Shown in pieces: positions 1-9,921 of a DNA stretch of 64,000 nt. The stretch lies in NCBI GenBank assembly GCA_030748415.1, contig JASMMA010000007.1:22501-86500 (forward strand), in the 5' to 3' direction. How positions within the stretch are numbered: position 1 is the first letter of the stretch; every line of letters begins with the position of its first letter. The notes below the pieces were generated by a model. That model saw only the letters and a program-made list of their open reading frames with translations, did not search any database and had not been told where the DNA came from. This DNA is from Planctomycetota bacterium (GTDB taxonomy: Bacteria > Planctomycetota > UBA1135). Made by a program: the position numbers and the translations under genes.

Positions 1-118
1 TAGTGCTGTCGAACCTCCGGCTCGTGCCTCCCAATCCATTGCCGCGAGGCACGCTTCGACTCTAACACGCATTAGGGAAAATTGGGGAAATAATATTGCA
101 GGAATTTGAAAAAGTTCT
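1..118. other. Short non-coding or gene-edge stretch with a hairpin
   Basis: This stretch lies downstream of ileS. It contains a perfect 8-bp inverted repeat, CGTGCCTC at 23-30 and GAGGCACG at 46-53, with a 15-nt loop and no T-tract on either side, so it is a weak terminator candidate at best. A minus-strand frame opens with ATG at 72 and stays open to the window edge. Two plus-strand frames are open from the edge to stops at 61-63 and 107-109. None of these fragments is long enough to recognise, so whether a neighbouring gene enters here is undecided. Confidence 0.3.
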
Positions 119-3100
119 CTAATTCACTTCTGCAGGCAAGCGGGTTGCAAGAATCCAAAGGGCCTCATTCTCAGGAAGTTCATACTCCTGAGCGCCCTGA
201 GTTTTCTCACTAGCCACCTTTATTCCCTCAGGAGCTAGGACTTCGGAAGAAATCCAATCTCGATGTTCCTGCGCAGCTTTCTCAACTTGGACACTCCCGC
301 CCAGTTGCAGTTGAATGCGATCACTCACATCAAAGCCACTGTCTCTTCGCAGGGCTTGGACTCGATTCACAATTTCGCGAGCCAATCCTTCAGAAATAAG
401 TTCTTCGGTAAGAGTGGTTTCTAATCCAATCGTGACGACACCATCGGTCGTTGCTTCGAGTCCTTCTACCTCTAAGGTTTCCATCGATATATCTTCACCA
501 GATATTTCAAACTCAACACCCTCCACAACTAAAGTTGTCGTTGAACCGCCTTGCAATGCAAAGAGAGTTTCTCGATTCATTTCGCTAATCGATGCTGCAA
601 GGGCTTTCATTTTTTTTCCGGCCCGCTTACCTAGTCGTGGGTAATTAGGTTTCGCACGAACTTGCAAAAAGTCAGGAGTGCCATCTACCCACTCCACTTC
701 CTTAACATTGAGCTCTTGGATTAGGGAATCGGTGTAAGCTCGCGGACTTGCGCCTAGTGAGCTTTCGCCTGCAACATGAACAATTAATTTCCCCAACGGC
801 TGGCGAACGCGAATTTGAACTCTTTCCCGAACTGAGCGACCCAAAGAAGATGCACGAAGGATTGGATCCATCGCCCCCTCCAAGGGAATATCACGAATGC
901 CGTCAGGACTTGGAAACTCTTGATAATGAACACTCTCATCATTTTGAGAAAGTTGCGTCCAAATGGAATCCGACAAGAAGGGGGCAACGGGTGCAGTCAT
1001 TCGGACCGTTGCGCGAAGAACCTCCCAGAGAGTGGCAAAAGCGGTTGCTTGGGATTCAGAATCATCGGAATTCCAAAAACGGCGGCGATTACGGCGGATG
1101 TACCAATTAGAGAGTTCATCTACAATAAAGCCTTCCAGAGAGCGGAGTGCCCTGGCGGGTTCTAAGGCATCAAAAGCTTCAACACATTGCGAGGCGCAAG
1201 CAGTTGCACGAGAGAGAATCCATCGGTCTAAAGCGGGACGACTTGAAACCTCGGGCAATTCGCAGTCGGTTGGATTCCACGCTTCTGTTCTTGCGTACAA
1301 GGCAAAGAAATCATAACTAGCCAATAAAGTTCCAAGGACACGACGGCGGACTTCAGAAACTGCTTTGTCATCAAATCGGCGGGATAGGTGGGCAGCCCCT
1401 CCCGAGAGGAGGCTCCATCGAATGGCATCAGCCCCATGCTTTTCAATCGCATTGCCTGGGACAACAATGTTGCCAAGGCGCTTTGACATTTTTTGGCCAT
1501 CCTTATCCAACAGCAAGCCGTTGACCATGACGGAACGATATGCACTTCCTTCTGCCAAGCGGGGAAGTGGCTTGCCCAAGAGTTCGCCTGACTTCCAAAG
1601 GTCTTGATCGACCTTGGTCAGAAAAACAGAAATGGCATGAAGGGTATAGAACCAACCACGAGTTTGGTCCAAGCCTTCAGCAATAAAGTCTGCAGGGAAT
1701 TGTTCGGCGACGGTTTCGCGATTATCAAAAGGCCAATGATATTGAGCGAAAGGCATGGCCCCGCTATCAAACCAACAATCTATGACTTGAGGAACACGGC
1801 TCATTGAACCCGAGCACTCGGAGTGATTGCATGGAAAAGAAATTTCGTCCACACATGGGCGATGAGGATCGAAAGAGTCTTCAAGCCCACCGGACAACTC
1901 CCCAAGCTCTTCAAAAGAGGAGATGCAATGCCAATGGTCTTCATTGCAATCACAAACCCATACGGGAAGAGGAGTCCCCCAGTACCGATCTCTGGAAAGT
2001 GCCCAGTCAATATTATTTTCCAACCATTCTCCAAAGCGCCCTTCACCGATTTCGGAAGGCGCCCATCGAATGCGTTTGTTTTCTTCTATCATCTCTTTCT
2101 TATAAGAAGATGTTTTCAAAAACCAAGCAGGGGCTGGGAAGTAAATGAGAGGAGTGTCGCAACGCCAACAATGGGGATACGAGTGCGTGCACTGGGATAA
2201 TTTTAGAAGACGGCCCCTTTCTTTAAGGTCTCGGGAGAGAGCCTTGTTGGCGTCGGAGAAAAATGTGCCCTCCGAAACTTGGGCAACCGGGCAAAGGAAT
2301 CGTGCCTCATCTCCAACGGCAAGAACGGCCTGAATGCCTTCGCGATTCGCAATCCGGAAATCATCGGCACCATAAGGGGCAAGATGAACAATGCCCGTAC
2401 CATCGACATCAGTCACATAGTCGTCTGCAACAACAACCTGTCGGTGCTCCCCTTCGTGAACGGTATCCCCACCTTCATACTCAAACAGGGGGTGATAGGA
2501 GTGTCCAACGAGTTCTTCACCCATCATGCGAGAAACAATTTCCCACTCACCTTCGGCAAAAAGTTCTGCAACTTTGTTTTCAAGAAGAACAAATCGCCCG
2601 CCATTGTGTTCAACAACAACATATTCAAAGCTTGCGTTCACACAAGCGCCCATGTTGGAGGGCAAGGTCCAGGGAGTGGTGGTCCACACAACAAGAGAGG
2701 CTCCTTCCAGTTCACCCTTGCCATCTATTAAGGGAAGGCTCACCCAAACAGATGGGTCATTGATGTCTTTATAACCCAACCCCACTTCATGGCTGGAGAG
2801 CCCTGTTCCACAACGACCACACCAAGGTAAAACTTTGTGCCCCCGATAAAGCAAGTTGTTTACAGCAAAGCGGGAAAGAAGAAACCAAACCGATTCCACA
2901 TAATTGGAATGGAAAGTGACATAGGGGTTTTCATAATCCAATAAGAAACCAATGCGTTGGGAAAGTTGTTCCCAATCCTGCTTGTATGTAAAAACGGAAT
3001 TCCGGCACGCCTCATTAAATGGGCCGATTCCGTGTTTCTCAATGTCTGGCTTTCCGCTAATACCAAGCTGCTTTTCGACTTCCAATTCGACGGGAAGGCC

Positions 3101-3370
3101 GTGGGTATCCCAACCAGCCTTCCGAAGCACTCGCTTGCCGCGCATGGTTTGAAAGCGGCAAATAGTGTCCTTGAGGGTACGCCCCAAAACATGGTGAATC
3201 CCTGGGCGACCATTCGCAGTTGGGGGGCCTTCGTAAAAAACGAATGGGGCTGCATTTGCCCGCGCTTCCAGGGTAGCCTTCAGGAGGTTCCTAGATTCCC
3301 ACTCTTCCAGAATGCCTTGTTCAAAGGCATTCGGGTCTTTTTGGAATTTGCGGCTAAGGGGCTCCAACAT
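119..3370 (-). CDS. ileS: Isoleucyl-tRNA synthetase, type 2 (GXHH variant)
   Basis: This cytoplasmic enzyme charges tRNA-Ile with isoleucine. I chose the ATG at 3370 (1083 aa); a TTG 24 nt upstream would give 1091 aa. Class I landmarks are clear: the FYEGPPTANG segment at about residues 45-54, the signature at 57-60, the CP1 editing domain, a CxxC/CWRC zinc region, KMSKR at 627-631, then the anticodon-binding and long C-terminal domains. The length and the PPTANGxPGIHH pattern fit the eukaryote-like IleRS2 type rather than bacterial IleRS1. The usual HXGH reads GIHH, the GXHH swap that is known in a subset of IleRS2 enzymes and linked there to extreme mupirocin resistance. No second ileS is visible. 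The gene is transcribed alone, divergently from the FG-GAP gene. Confidence 0.97.
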   Translation of the reverse strand: MLEPLSRKFQKDPNAFEQGILEEWESRNLLKATLEARANAAPFVFYEGPPTANGRPGIHHVLGRTLKDTICRFQTMRGKRVLRKAGWDTHGLPVELEVEKQLGISGKPDIEKHGIGPFNEACRNSVFTYKQDWEQLSQRIGFLLDYENPYVTFHSNYVESVWFLLSRFAVNNLLYRGHKVLPWCGRCGTGLSSHEVGLGYKDINDPSVWVSLPLIDGKGELEGASLVVWTTTPWTLPSNMGACVNASFEYVVVEHNGGRFVLLENKVAELFAEGEWEIVSRMMGEELVGHSYHPLFEYEGGDTVHEGEHRQVVVADDYVTDVDGTGIVHLAPYGADDFRIANREGIQAVLAVGDEARFLCPVAQVSEGTFFSDANKALSRDLKERGRLLKLSQCTHSYPHCWRCDTPLIYFPAPAWFLKTSSYKKEMIEENKRIRWAPSEIGEGRFGEWLENNIDWALSRDRYWGTPLPVWVCDCNEDHWHCISSFEELGELSGGLEDSFDPHRPCVDEISFPCNHSECSGSMSRVPQVIDCWFDSGAMPFAQYHWPFDNRETVAEQFPADFIAEGLDQTRGWFYTLHAISVFLTKVDQDLWKSGELLGKPLPRLAEGSAYRSVMVNGLLLDKDGQKMSKRLGNIVVPGNAIEKHGADAIRWSLLSGGAAHLSRRFDDKAVSEVRRRVLGTLLASYDFFALYARTEAWNPTDCELPEVSSRPALDRWILSRATACASQCVEAFDALEPARALRSLEGFIVDELSNWYIRRNRRRFWNSDDSESQATAFATLWEVLRATVRMTAPVAPFLSDSIWTQLSQNDESVHYQEFPSPDGIRDIPLEGAMDPILRASSLGRSVRERVQIRVRQPLGKLIVHVAGESSLGASPRAYTDSLIQELNVKEVEWVDGTPDFLQVRAKPNYPRLGKRAGKKMKALAASISEMNRETLFALQGGSTTTLVVEGVEFEISGEDISMETLEVEGLEATTDGVVTIGLETTLTEELISEGLAREIVNRVQALRRDSGFDVSDRIQLQLGGSVQVEKAAQEHRDWISSEVLAPEGIKVASEKTQGAQEYELPENEALWILATRLPAEVN

Positions 3371-3537
3371 GGCGGCAGATTGTAGCCCAAGCAAGGGAAG
3401 ATGCGAAAACTGGCCTTTTTGCTAAATGAGACACTAAATTCGCCTAAATCCTTTCCCCACCAGGCAAATTTAGGATGTAGCATTGGTGAAGCTTCTCCTC
3501 ACCCCCAGACGCCCCCCTCCTCCATCCACGCCTTTCA

Positions 3538-6432
3538 ATGCGCTATTTCGTCCCCCTTTTCCTTCTCCTCGGATCTTCAACCGCCTTCTCCCAAAGCTTC
3601 ACCCTTCAGGGGCAGATTGAAGGATCCTTCCCTGATGCCCACATTGGGGGTGGTTTAGGTTCTCTTCCCGATATCAACGGAGACGGGGATCCTGACTTTT
3701 TCGCCCAACTTCAAGGCCCCGTCATGGGATCAGCAAGGATGAATCAATCTCTCGCCTACGAATCGGCCGCTCTGAACCTAAAATTTTCCGTCACTAGAGC
3801 TGGGATGTCCTATTCCAATGGGATGGAGCCAACCCTAACAACCGCAATTGGTGACTGTAACGGCGACGGAACGATGGACTTCGTCGTTGCAACGGACTTT
3901 CATACTGTCTCCTGTGTTGACGGATTGGATGGAAGCACTGTGTTCTGGTCCTGGCAAGAACCCTCCTCTGGTGCAAGTATTGACTCTCTCATATCAACAA
4001 GCGATCTAGATGGAGACGGGCTTTCTGAAATCCTGGTTAACTCTGGCGGGAATCGTTTTCTCATTTCAGGCTCATCCGGCTCTCTAGTCTGGGTCCATGA
4101 CGCTACTGGTGAAACTCCAGCCATGAATCTACTGGGTGATTTAAATGGGGACAATATTCAGGAAATCGCCGTGCTTCTTGATTTTTCTTCTTTGGGGTAC
4201 TTTAAGTTCCAAGTCCTGGACGGTTCCAACGGTGGGCCTTTATTGAATTCACCAGCTGGATATTCCTCGGTCAATACCAGCCCCCCAACCAACGCTGGTG
4301 ACATCAATGGGGATAGGATTGAGGACGCAGTATGGGCTCCCACTGATGCCACCGGCAGCCCAACTCTGACCTTCCTCGATGGCGCAACCTTGCTCACGAC
4401 TCAATTGGCTTCCTATTCCTCGCCCAGCAGTTCTGCTCGAGTCGAAGGGGGCCTGGACTTTGACGGCGACACAACACCTGACAGTATTGTTTATGGGGTT
4501 GACCCCGTTCTGTTAATTTCCGGTGCGGACGGCTCAACAATTGCCTCCATTGACAACCCAACGGACGATGTAACAGCTTGGGCGACCCGAGTTGCCCTGC
4601 TGAATCTCAGCACAGGTCCCTCTGTGGTCATCAACGCACCCAATGCTTCGGCAAATGGTTTCGCCAATGCTGGCGTGATTTTTCTTTACACCTTTAGCGC
4701 CGGGTCAGGCGGCCCCATTGGCGGTGGTGACCAGGAATCACCCGGAGGTGATTGGAGCACAACCGGATCCATGGAAGGCGCTAATGCCGGAGACCAACTA
4801 GGCTACTCTATTGCAGGCTTAGGCGGCGATTTGAATAGTGACGGCTGTAGTGATGTTCTCATCAGTGCGGTCGGCGCCGACACGAGAGGTTTCACGGATA
4901 ACGGACAAGTCCATGTGGTCTCCGGTGCCAATCTGAATACCACCATTTACAGTTTAAATGGTCTTCAAGACAACAGTTTCTTCGGGATAAGTGTTGATGC
5001 CCTCGGGGATATTGACGGGGACACCTTCCCTGATTTCATTGTGGGCGCTGCGGGTGAATTGGATGCACAGGGTACTCCGACCGGTGCTGCCTATATCTAT
5101 TCCGGTCAAACGGGAGCCCTTCTCATGACTCAACAACCTTCTGTTCCTGGCCTCTTTGGTTATACCGTTGCCGGCATTGGTGACATCAATGGCGATGGCA
5201 CTCCTGACTATGCCGTACGAGACGCACTTGCATTCTCAGTTGGTGGCGAGGTTACCATTTACGATGGTGCCACACACCTTTCAATTGTGACTCTTTCGAC
5301 TGGAAACTCTCTCGACCATTACGGCTCTGCGATTGAAGGACTTGGCGATGTGAACGCAGATGGCTTTGATGATTTTGCCATTGGCGCCTATGGGGCCGAC
5401 CTCATCGACCCTGTAACCGGCGCCCTTCTCCTCACCGATTGTGGTTTGGTGGAAGTTTACGCTGGAAGCCCTTTAAGCCCCTCCTTGCTCTGGAGAGAAT
5501 ACGGTGAAAACGACGACGACCAATCTGGTTACTCTCTCGCACGCTCCACTGACATGGATGGCGATGGGGACCCTGACTTTGTTGTGGGTGAACCCGGCTT
5601 CGATGTGGTCACCACTGCACGCGGAGTCACCTTGAATGGTGCGGGGCGAGCACGGAGGAGAACGGGCAAAAACGGCGGCTCACTTGGCCATGTAAGTGGC
5701 GGCTCCGAAGGTGGCAGAAACGGTTACACAACCGGTGCTGGTGACCACAATGGTGACGGCGACCCCGATGTTTCGGCGGGTTCTCCTGGCTCCACTTCTT
5801 CTATCGGAACCGGTGGCCGCGCACCCCTCACTCAGGCAGGCATGATTACCATTTGGAACGGTCGGGATGACAGCATCATGTACCGTCGGATGGGAACGAA
5901 CCAAAATGAACGCTTGGGTGAAACCCTTGCAAATGTGGGCGACATTAACTGCGATGGAAGAGACGACCTCATCCTTGGCTCCCCTAAAGCACCCAACAGC
6001 AACGGAGATTCCCAAGCTGGTGCCGTGGTTTCCGCTACTTTTGACCCTTACGCCAATGCAAGCGGTACAGAGTTGTCGGTAGGAGCCGGTGGCACCATCA
6101 CTTTTGATGTGGACTTGCCTTCTCAATACGCCGGTTTGCTTTGCCACACCTTGAACTCCCTCACAGGTGTTGGCCCCATTGATATTGCCGGACTAGCCGT
6201 CCCCCTCACCATTGATAATGCATTCTGGGATTCAGTCTTTGGTAACTATCCGAAAGGAGATTGGATTAATCCTCTGGATGCATTGGGAGACACTAGTTTT
6301 GTCTTGCAAGCCCTTCCGGGCGGTGCCGCCCCATGGCTGGGCCAAACTGCTTACTTCTCTTTTGTTGCCCATCGCTTTGGGGGCATGCCCCAAGTGGCCA
6401 CAGGTGTTCTAAGCGTGACCTTTGTTCCCTAA
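3538..6432 (+). CDS. Secreted FG-GAP (integrin-like) beta-propeller protein
   Basis: This 964-aa protein has a typical signal peptide (MRYFVPLFLLLGSSTAFSQ). Many FG-GAP repeats follow, each carrying a calcium-binding D-x-[ND]-G-D-G-x-x-D loop (for example DINGDGDPDF, DLDGDGLSEI, DINGDGTPDY) and VGAxG-type turns. They should fold into one or two seven-bladed integrin-alpha-like propellers. The last ~120 residues form a different beta-rich domain of the type seen at the C-termini of planctomycete secreted proteins. At about residues 700-740 there is a Gly/Arg-rich linker (GRARRRTGKNGG) between repeats. The protein is probably exported and Ca-binding, with an adhesive or surface role, but the ligand cannot be told. 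It is followed after 33 nt by the CHAT protein on the same strand. No catalytic residues are visible. Confidence 0.85.
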   Translation: MRYFVPLFLLLGSSTAFSQSFTLQGQIEGSFPDAHIGGGLGSLPDINGDGDPDFFAQLQGPVMGSARMNQSLAYESAALNLKFSVTRAGMSYSNGMEPTLTTAIGDCNGDGTMDFVVATDFHTVSCVDGLDGSTVFWSWQEPSSGASIDSLISTSDLDGDGLSEILVNSGGNRFLISGSSGSLVWVHDATGETPAMNLLGDLNGDNIQEIAVLLDFSSLGYFKFQVLDGSNGGPLLNSPAGYSSVNTSPPTNAGDINGDRIEDAVWAPTDATGSPTLTFLDGATLLTTQLASYSSPSSSARVEGGLDFDGDTTPDSIVYGVDPVLLISGADGSTIASIDNPTDDVTAWATRVALLNLSTGPSVVINAPNASANGFANAGVIFLYTFSAGSGGPIGGGDQESPGGDWSTTGSMEGANAGDQLGYSIAGLGGDLNSDGCSDVLISAVGADTRGFTDNGQVHVVSGANLNTTIYSLNGLQDNSFFGISVDALGDIDGDTFPDFIVGAAGELDAQGTPTGAAYIYSGQTGALLMTQQPSVPGLFGYTVAGIGDINGDGTPDYAVRDALAFSVGGEVTIYDGATHLSIVTLSTGNSLDHYGSAIEGLGDVNADGFDDFAIGAYGADLIDPVTGALLLTDCGLVEVYAGSPLSPSLLWREYGENDDDQSGYSLARSTDMDGDGDPDFVVGEPGFDVVTTARGVTLNGAGRARRRTGKNGGSLGHVSGGSEGGRNGYTTGAGDHNGDGDPDVSAGSPGSTSSIGTGGRAPLTQAGMITIWNGRDDSIMYRRMGTNQNERLGETLANVGDINCDGRDDLILGSPKAPNSNGDSQAGAVVSATFDPYANASGTELSVGAGGTITFDVDLPSQYAGLLCHTLNSLTGVGPIDIAGLAVPLTIDNAFWDSVFGNYPKGDWINPLDALGDTSFVLQALPGGAAPWLGQTAYFSFVAHRFGGMPQVATGVLSVTFVP

Positions 6433-6465
6433 GAAAAATATTGGGGAGGGTACATTAGAGACCCC

Positions 6466-9400
6466 ATGCTGACCCTTCCCATTCTTCCGGTTTTGGCCTT
6501 TGTCTTGGGGCAGGAGCCTCAGGAGATATTCCTGAATGCCCCTCTTGTTGGTGGCATTCATTTGGAAGACCCTGCTGGAGAAAGCCCCACCCTGCATTCC
6601 CACCCAAACTACGCTGGAGAACCGACCCACTCCGAACGCTTCTCTTTTACCTGCCCCTCTGATGGAGTTTATTCCATTAGTCTCCGTTCCTTTGACTTTG
6701 ATTCTTATTTGATCCTTCGGTCAGAGAACGGAACCATCCTGAAAGAGGATGATGACGGTCTCATTCCCTATCCCCAACACAGTCTCCCCCTCCACTCGTT
6801 TGTGGAGTTCCAAGCTCTAAAGAGTGAGACTTACTTACTTGACGCCGTTGCCCTCCATGGCGATGTGGGGCAATTCGAGCTCCTGGTTGAGTTAGGGCCA
6901 CGGGGGCAACAACCTATCGAAGCCCTTGCAGAGCTTTCCGCGCAGGATGCCCACGCCTGGGTGAACTCTAAAAAAGAGGGGGAACATGACCTTTTTTATG
7001 CCCGCATCCTTTTGGAGGCCGGCCGGCGCATGATGAGCCTCTCCCTTCCTATGGACGCTCTACCTTTCTTCGAGGAAGCGGTCCCCTTATGGGAAGAGAT
7101 GGGGCACCCTCTGGATATATGGACTGCCCAATTTGATTTGTCTTTCTGTTATCTCACTCTAGGACTTCCAAAAAAATGTGAACTTGCCCTCACAAAATGC
7201 ATCGGCAATATTGATGCCTACTCCCCTCTTGATTCAGATGAACAATTTGAAAAAGACATTGCTCTTTTCGAGCTGGAAACCTATCTCGGAGACAGCCTTA
7301 TTCGTCAAAGCAGATACCAAGAATCTCTTACCATCCTGACTCAAGCAAAAGAAAGGGCAGATGCTCTGCCCCCTTCCCGAACTTCCTTTCTTTTGTTGGA
7401 CCGTCTTGCCAGCGCCCATCAATTTATGGGGAAACCCAACCTGGCAATACCCTTGTTTGAGAGCGCCCTTCGCGGATGCTTGGATTTTTACGATGAAAAG
7501 GAATCTCTGGATTCGGCACATATCCGGAATAACCTTGGCCGCCTGTACGAAGACCTAGGTTGGTACACTCGAGCACGAATAGAACAGGAGAAAGCACTAG
7601 AACTTCAGGCAGCTTTCCTTCCTCCTCTTAGCCTGGACATTGCAGACTCCCACTCGAATTTGGGTCTGCTCTTTGCCCTTACCCAAGATGAAGCACTGGC
7701 AGAGAAGCACCTCTCAGAAGCCCTTCGGATTCGCAAGGAGCTCTTACCTAACGGCCATCGGCGTCTGGCCCAAGCTCATTACAACCTGGGTTCGCTCTAC
7801 GCTGGGAAAAAGAAATACCGCAAGGCGATGCGGGAACTCAAGAAGGCACTCGCCATGGCTGAATCTTCTTTAGGAACCACGCACAAAGATTTTCTTTTCT
7901 GGTCTCGCGAATATGCCTGGGTGCTCATGGAAATGGGAAAATCTAATGAAGCCCATGAGTCTTTATCTTCAACTTACCTTGTATGTAAAGACACCTTGGG
8001 CGAAGACCATATCGACTCACTCAAGACAGCAATAAACCTTGCCATGGCTCGACATCTCGTGGGAGATTCGGCTGGCGCATTGTCGCTCGCAACCGACACA
8101 CGAAGTCGAATCCAGCTGAAATATGGCCCCGCTCATACCGATTTGATGGAGATTGACATGCTCCGTATGCGGATTGAAATGGAAAAGGGTAATCCATCTT
8201 CAGCATGGGGAATTGCACAAAAAGCATACTGGAATGCAGTCCAACAATTTAGAGAACAGCTCTATTCCTCCTCTACGGGCATTCAATATGCCTACCTTGT
8301 TCATCATCGGAGACTCCTCAACCGCGCGCTCAGTATTCTCCCCCATTACTCTGTTCATTCAGCAGAAGAAGAGGCTTTGGAGATGGTCCTGCACTGGAAA
8401 GGAAGGGTTGGAAGAAATCTCCAATGGGCGCAAGCTCAGCTTTGGGAAAATGGAATCGAGCCTCAAAAAGTACTGAACGAGATTACAAGATCTCGCTCGC
8501 ATCTTTCTTCTTCAATTCTGATGATGCCTGATTCCATTACTCGTGAAGACGTGGAATTGGTTGGTACGCTTCGGGAGCAAGTTCAAGGATTAGAACGAAA
8601 TTTGTGGACTTTGGTTGGGAAACCTACTTTTCCAGCAAGGACTCCTGTGAAAGAACTCCTGGCCTCCATGCCAGAAGAGTCTGCCGCGCTCCTCTTCTTT
8701 GCATGGAATCCCACCCTTTACCCAAACAATCCCTCTTCGTATTCCACTTCGGAGGCCAGGGTTTATGCTTGGACCATCCGTCCTGGGGAAGAACTCGAAC
8801 GCTTCGACCTAGGGCTTGCGAAAGAACTTAGGAATCAGATTTTTGAGTACCTCAATTCCACACGAGGCGCATCTGGCTTCTCTGTGGATAGTGGGCCCTC
8901 TCCTGGAGAAACGGTTTATCAAACCCTTTGGGAGCCCTTCCTTAATCACCTGGAAGAAGCAGACCCAGTTTTCATTTCGCCCGATGTCTTTGTTGCGGAA
9001 TTCCCCCTCGAAATTATCCCTGAGGCTGAACGCTACCTCGCTGAAGATTGGTCCTTCGTTTACATGGATGACCTCACCCAGCTTCTCCGCATTCCGGAAG
9101 AGCCATCCTCTCTACCCGGCAACCTCCTCGCCGTCGGTGGAGTGGACTATGGCCTACCGGAAGAATTGAAAAAGGAGGACCCAGGAGAAGAGAACAGGGC
9201 CCGAGCCCAACCTGCAGCTTTCTGGGTGGCTCTTGAAAATACCGGGCAGGAAGCCAACGAAATAACTCAGCTTCATCAAGAGAAAGGTCTGGGTGAGTTG
9301 ATTCACCTAACAGGGGAAGAACCCACCGCCCTCCGCCTCTTAAACGCCCTTCCGGAACAGGGCTACATCCATCTTGCAACCCACGGTTTCTTCGAACCGG

Positions 9401-9912
9401 AGTGGCTTCCAAGCCAAGAAGATCGCCTGGAATTCAAAGAGAATGGGGAAGAACTTTTGGAAGCACGACGAAATGCCGTCAAACTCATGCCAGGTTACCT
9501 ATCAGGCTTGGTCATGACCGGCGCAAACTTGAGCGCCCCTCTTAGCTCCTTAGATGCCTACCTTTCCGCAGAAGAAATGGCGCTCTCCGATTTGAGCTCT
9601 TGCCGTTTGGCAGTCCTTTCCGCTTGCGAAACATCCTTAGGGACTGAAAAACAAGGAGAAGGGCTCATGAGCCTTCGCCGCTCCTTCCACCTTGCCGGCG
9701 CTGAAACGGTCGTGGCTTCCCTTTGGAAGGTCAAAGACGAATCCACTCGTGAACTCATGACCAGCTTTTATCACGGCATGTGGGAGGGTGGTCTTTCGCG
9801 AAGCGATGCCCTCACTCGAGCGCGCCGCAAGCTCATCAAAAACCTTCGGCGGCGTGGAATCGACAGTCCTAAATCTTGGGGTGCCTTCATTCTGAGCGGG
9901 GATTGGCGCTAA
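6466..9912 (+). CDS. Secreted TPR-CHAT protein (caspase-like peptidase fold)
   Basis: This is an 1148-aa protein. It starts with a hydrophobic signal-like segment (MLTLPILPVLAFVLGQ), followed by a bacterial pre-peptidase C-terminal-like beta domain (about 45-145, with SFDFDSYLILRS). A long tract of tetratricopeptide repeats of the Kinesin-light-chain type spans about 170-560 (for example SLDIADSHSNLGLLFA). A helical linker leads to a C-terminal CHAT domain (about 680-1148). The caspase-type dyad is intact: His973 in LATHGFF and Cys1054 in VLSACETS, followed by GAETVVASLWKV and the terminal WGAFILSGD motif. CHAT domains are usually intracellular, so an exported form is notable. It lies 33 nt after the FG-GAP gene, and the two may be co-expressed. 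Substrate and activator are unknown. Confidence 0.85.
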   Translation: MLTLPILPVLAFVLGQEPQEIFLNAPLVGGIHLEDPAGESPTLHSHPNYAGEPTHSERFSFTCPSDGVYSISLRSFDFDSYLILRSENGTILKEDDDGLIPYPQHSLPLHSFVEFQALKSETYLLDAVALHGDVGQFELLVELGPRGQQPIEALAELSAQDAHAWVNSKKEGEHDLFYARILLEAGRRMMSLSLPMDALPFFEEAVPLWEEMGHPLDIWTAQFDLSFCYLTLGLPKKCELALTKCIGNIDAYSPLDSDEQFEKDIALFELETYLGDSLIRQSRYQESLTILTQAKERADALPPSRTSFLLLDRLASAHQFMGKPNLAIPLFESALRGCLDFYDEKESLDSAHIRNNLGRLYEDLGWYTRARIEQEKALELQAAFLPPLSLDIADSHSNLGLLFALTQDEALAEKHLSEALRIRKELLPNGHRRLAQAHYNLGSLYAGKKKYRKAMRELKKALAMAESSLGTTHKDFLFWSREYAWVLMEMGKSNEAHESLSSTYLVCKDTLGEDHIDSLKTAINLAMARHLVGDSAGALSLATDTRSRIQLKYGPAHTDLMEIDMLRMRIEMEKGNPSSAWGIAQKAYWNAVQQFREQLYSSSTGIQYAYLVHHRRLLNRALSILPHYSVHSAEEEALEMVLHWKGRVGRNLQWAQAQLWENGIEPQKVLNEITRSRSHLSSSILMMPDSITREDVELVGTLREQVQGLERNLWTLVGKPTFPARTPVKELLASMPEESAALLFFAWNPTLYPNNPSSYSTSEARVYAWTIRPGEELERFDLGLAKELRNQIFEYLNSTRGASGFSVDSGPSPGETVYQTLWEPFLNHLEEADPVFISPDVFVAEFPLEIIPEAERYLAEDWSFVYMDDLTQLLRIPEEPSSLPGNLLAVGGVDYGLPEELKKEDPGEENRARAQPAAFWVALENTGQEANEITQLHQEKGLGELIHLTGEEPTALRLLNALPEQGYIHLATHGFFEPEWLPSQEDRLEFKENGEELLEARRNAVKLMPGYLSGLVMTGANLSAPLSSLDAYLSAEEMALSDLSSCRLAVLSACETSLGTEKQGEGLMSLRRSFHLAGAETVVASLWKVKDESTRELMTSFYHGMWEGGLSRSDALTRARRKLIKNLRRRGIDSPKSWGAFILSGDWR

Positions 9913-9921
9913 CTCCTTATA

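Noticed and set aside
3444-3474. CCTAAAT/ATTTAGG inverted repeat between ileS and the FG-GAP gene as an operator
   Set aside because: Only 7 bp with an 18-nt gap in AT-rich DNA; could be chance. It is too short to be a T-box and none of the T-box core motifs is seen.
5680-6147. A 155-codon antisense frame within the FG-GAP gene
   Set aside because: Antisense of Gly/Asp-rich repeat DNA often stays open; no start context or domain is seen.
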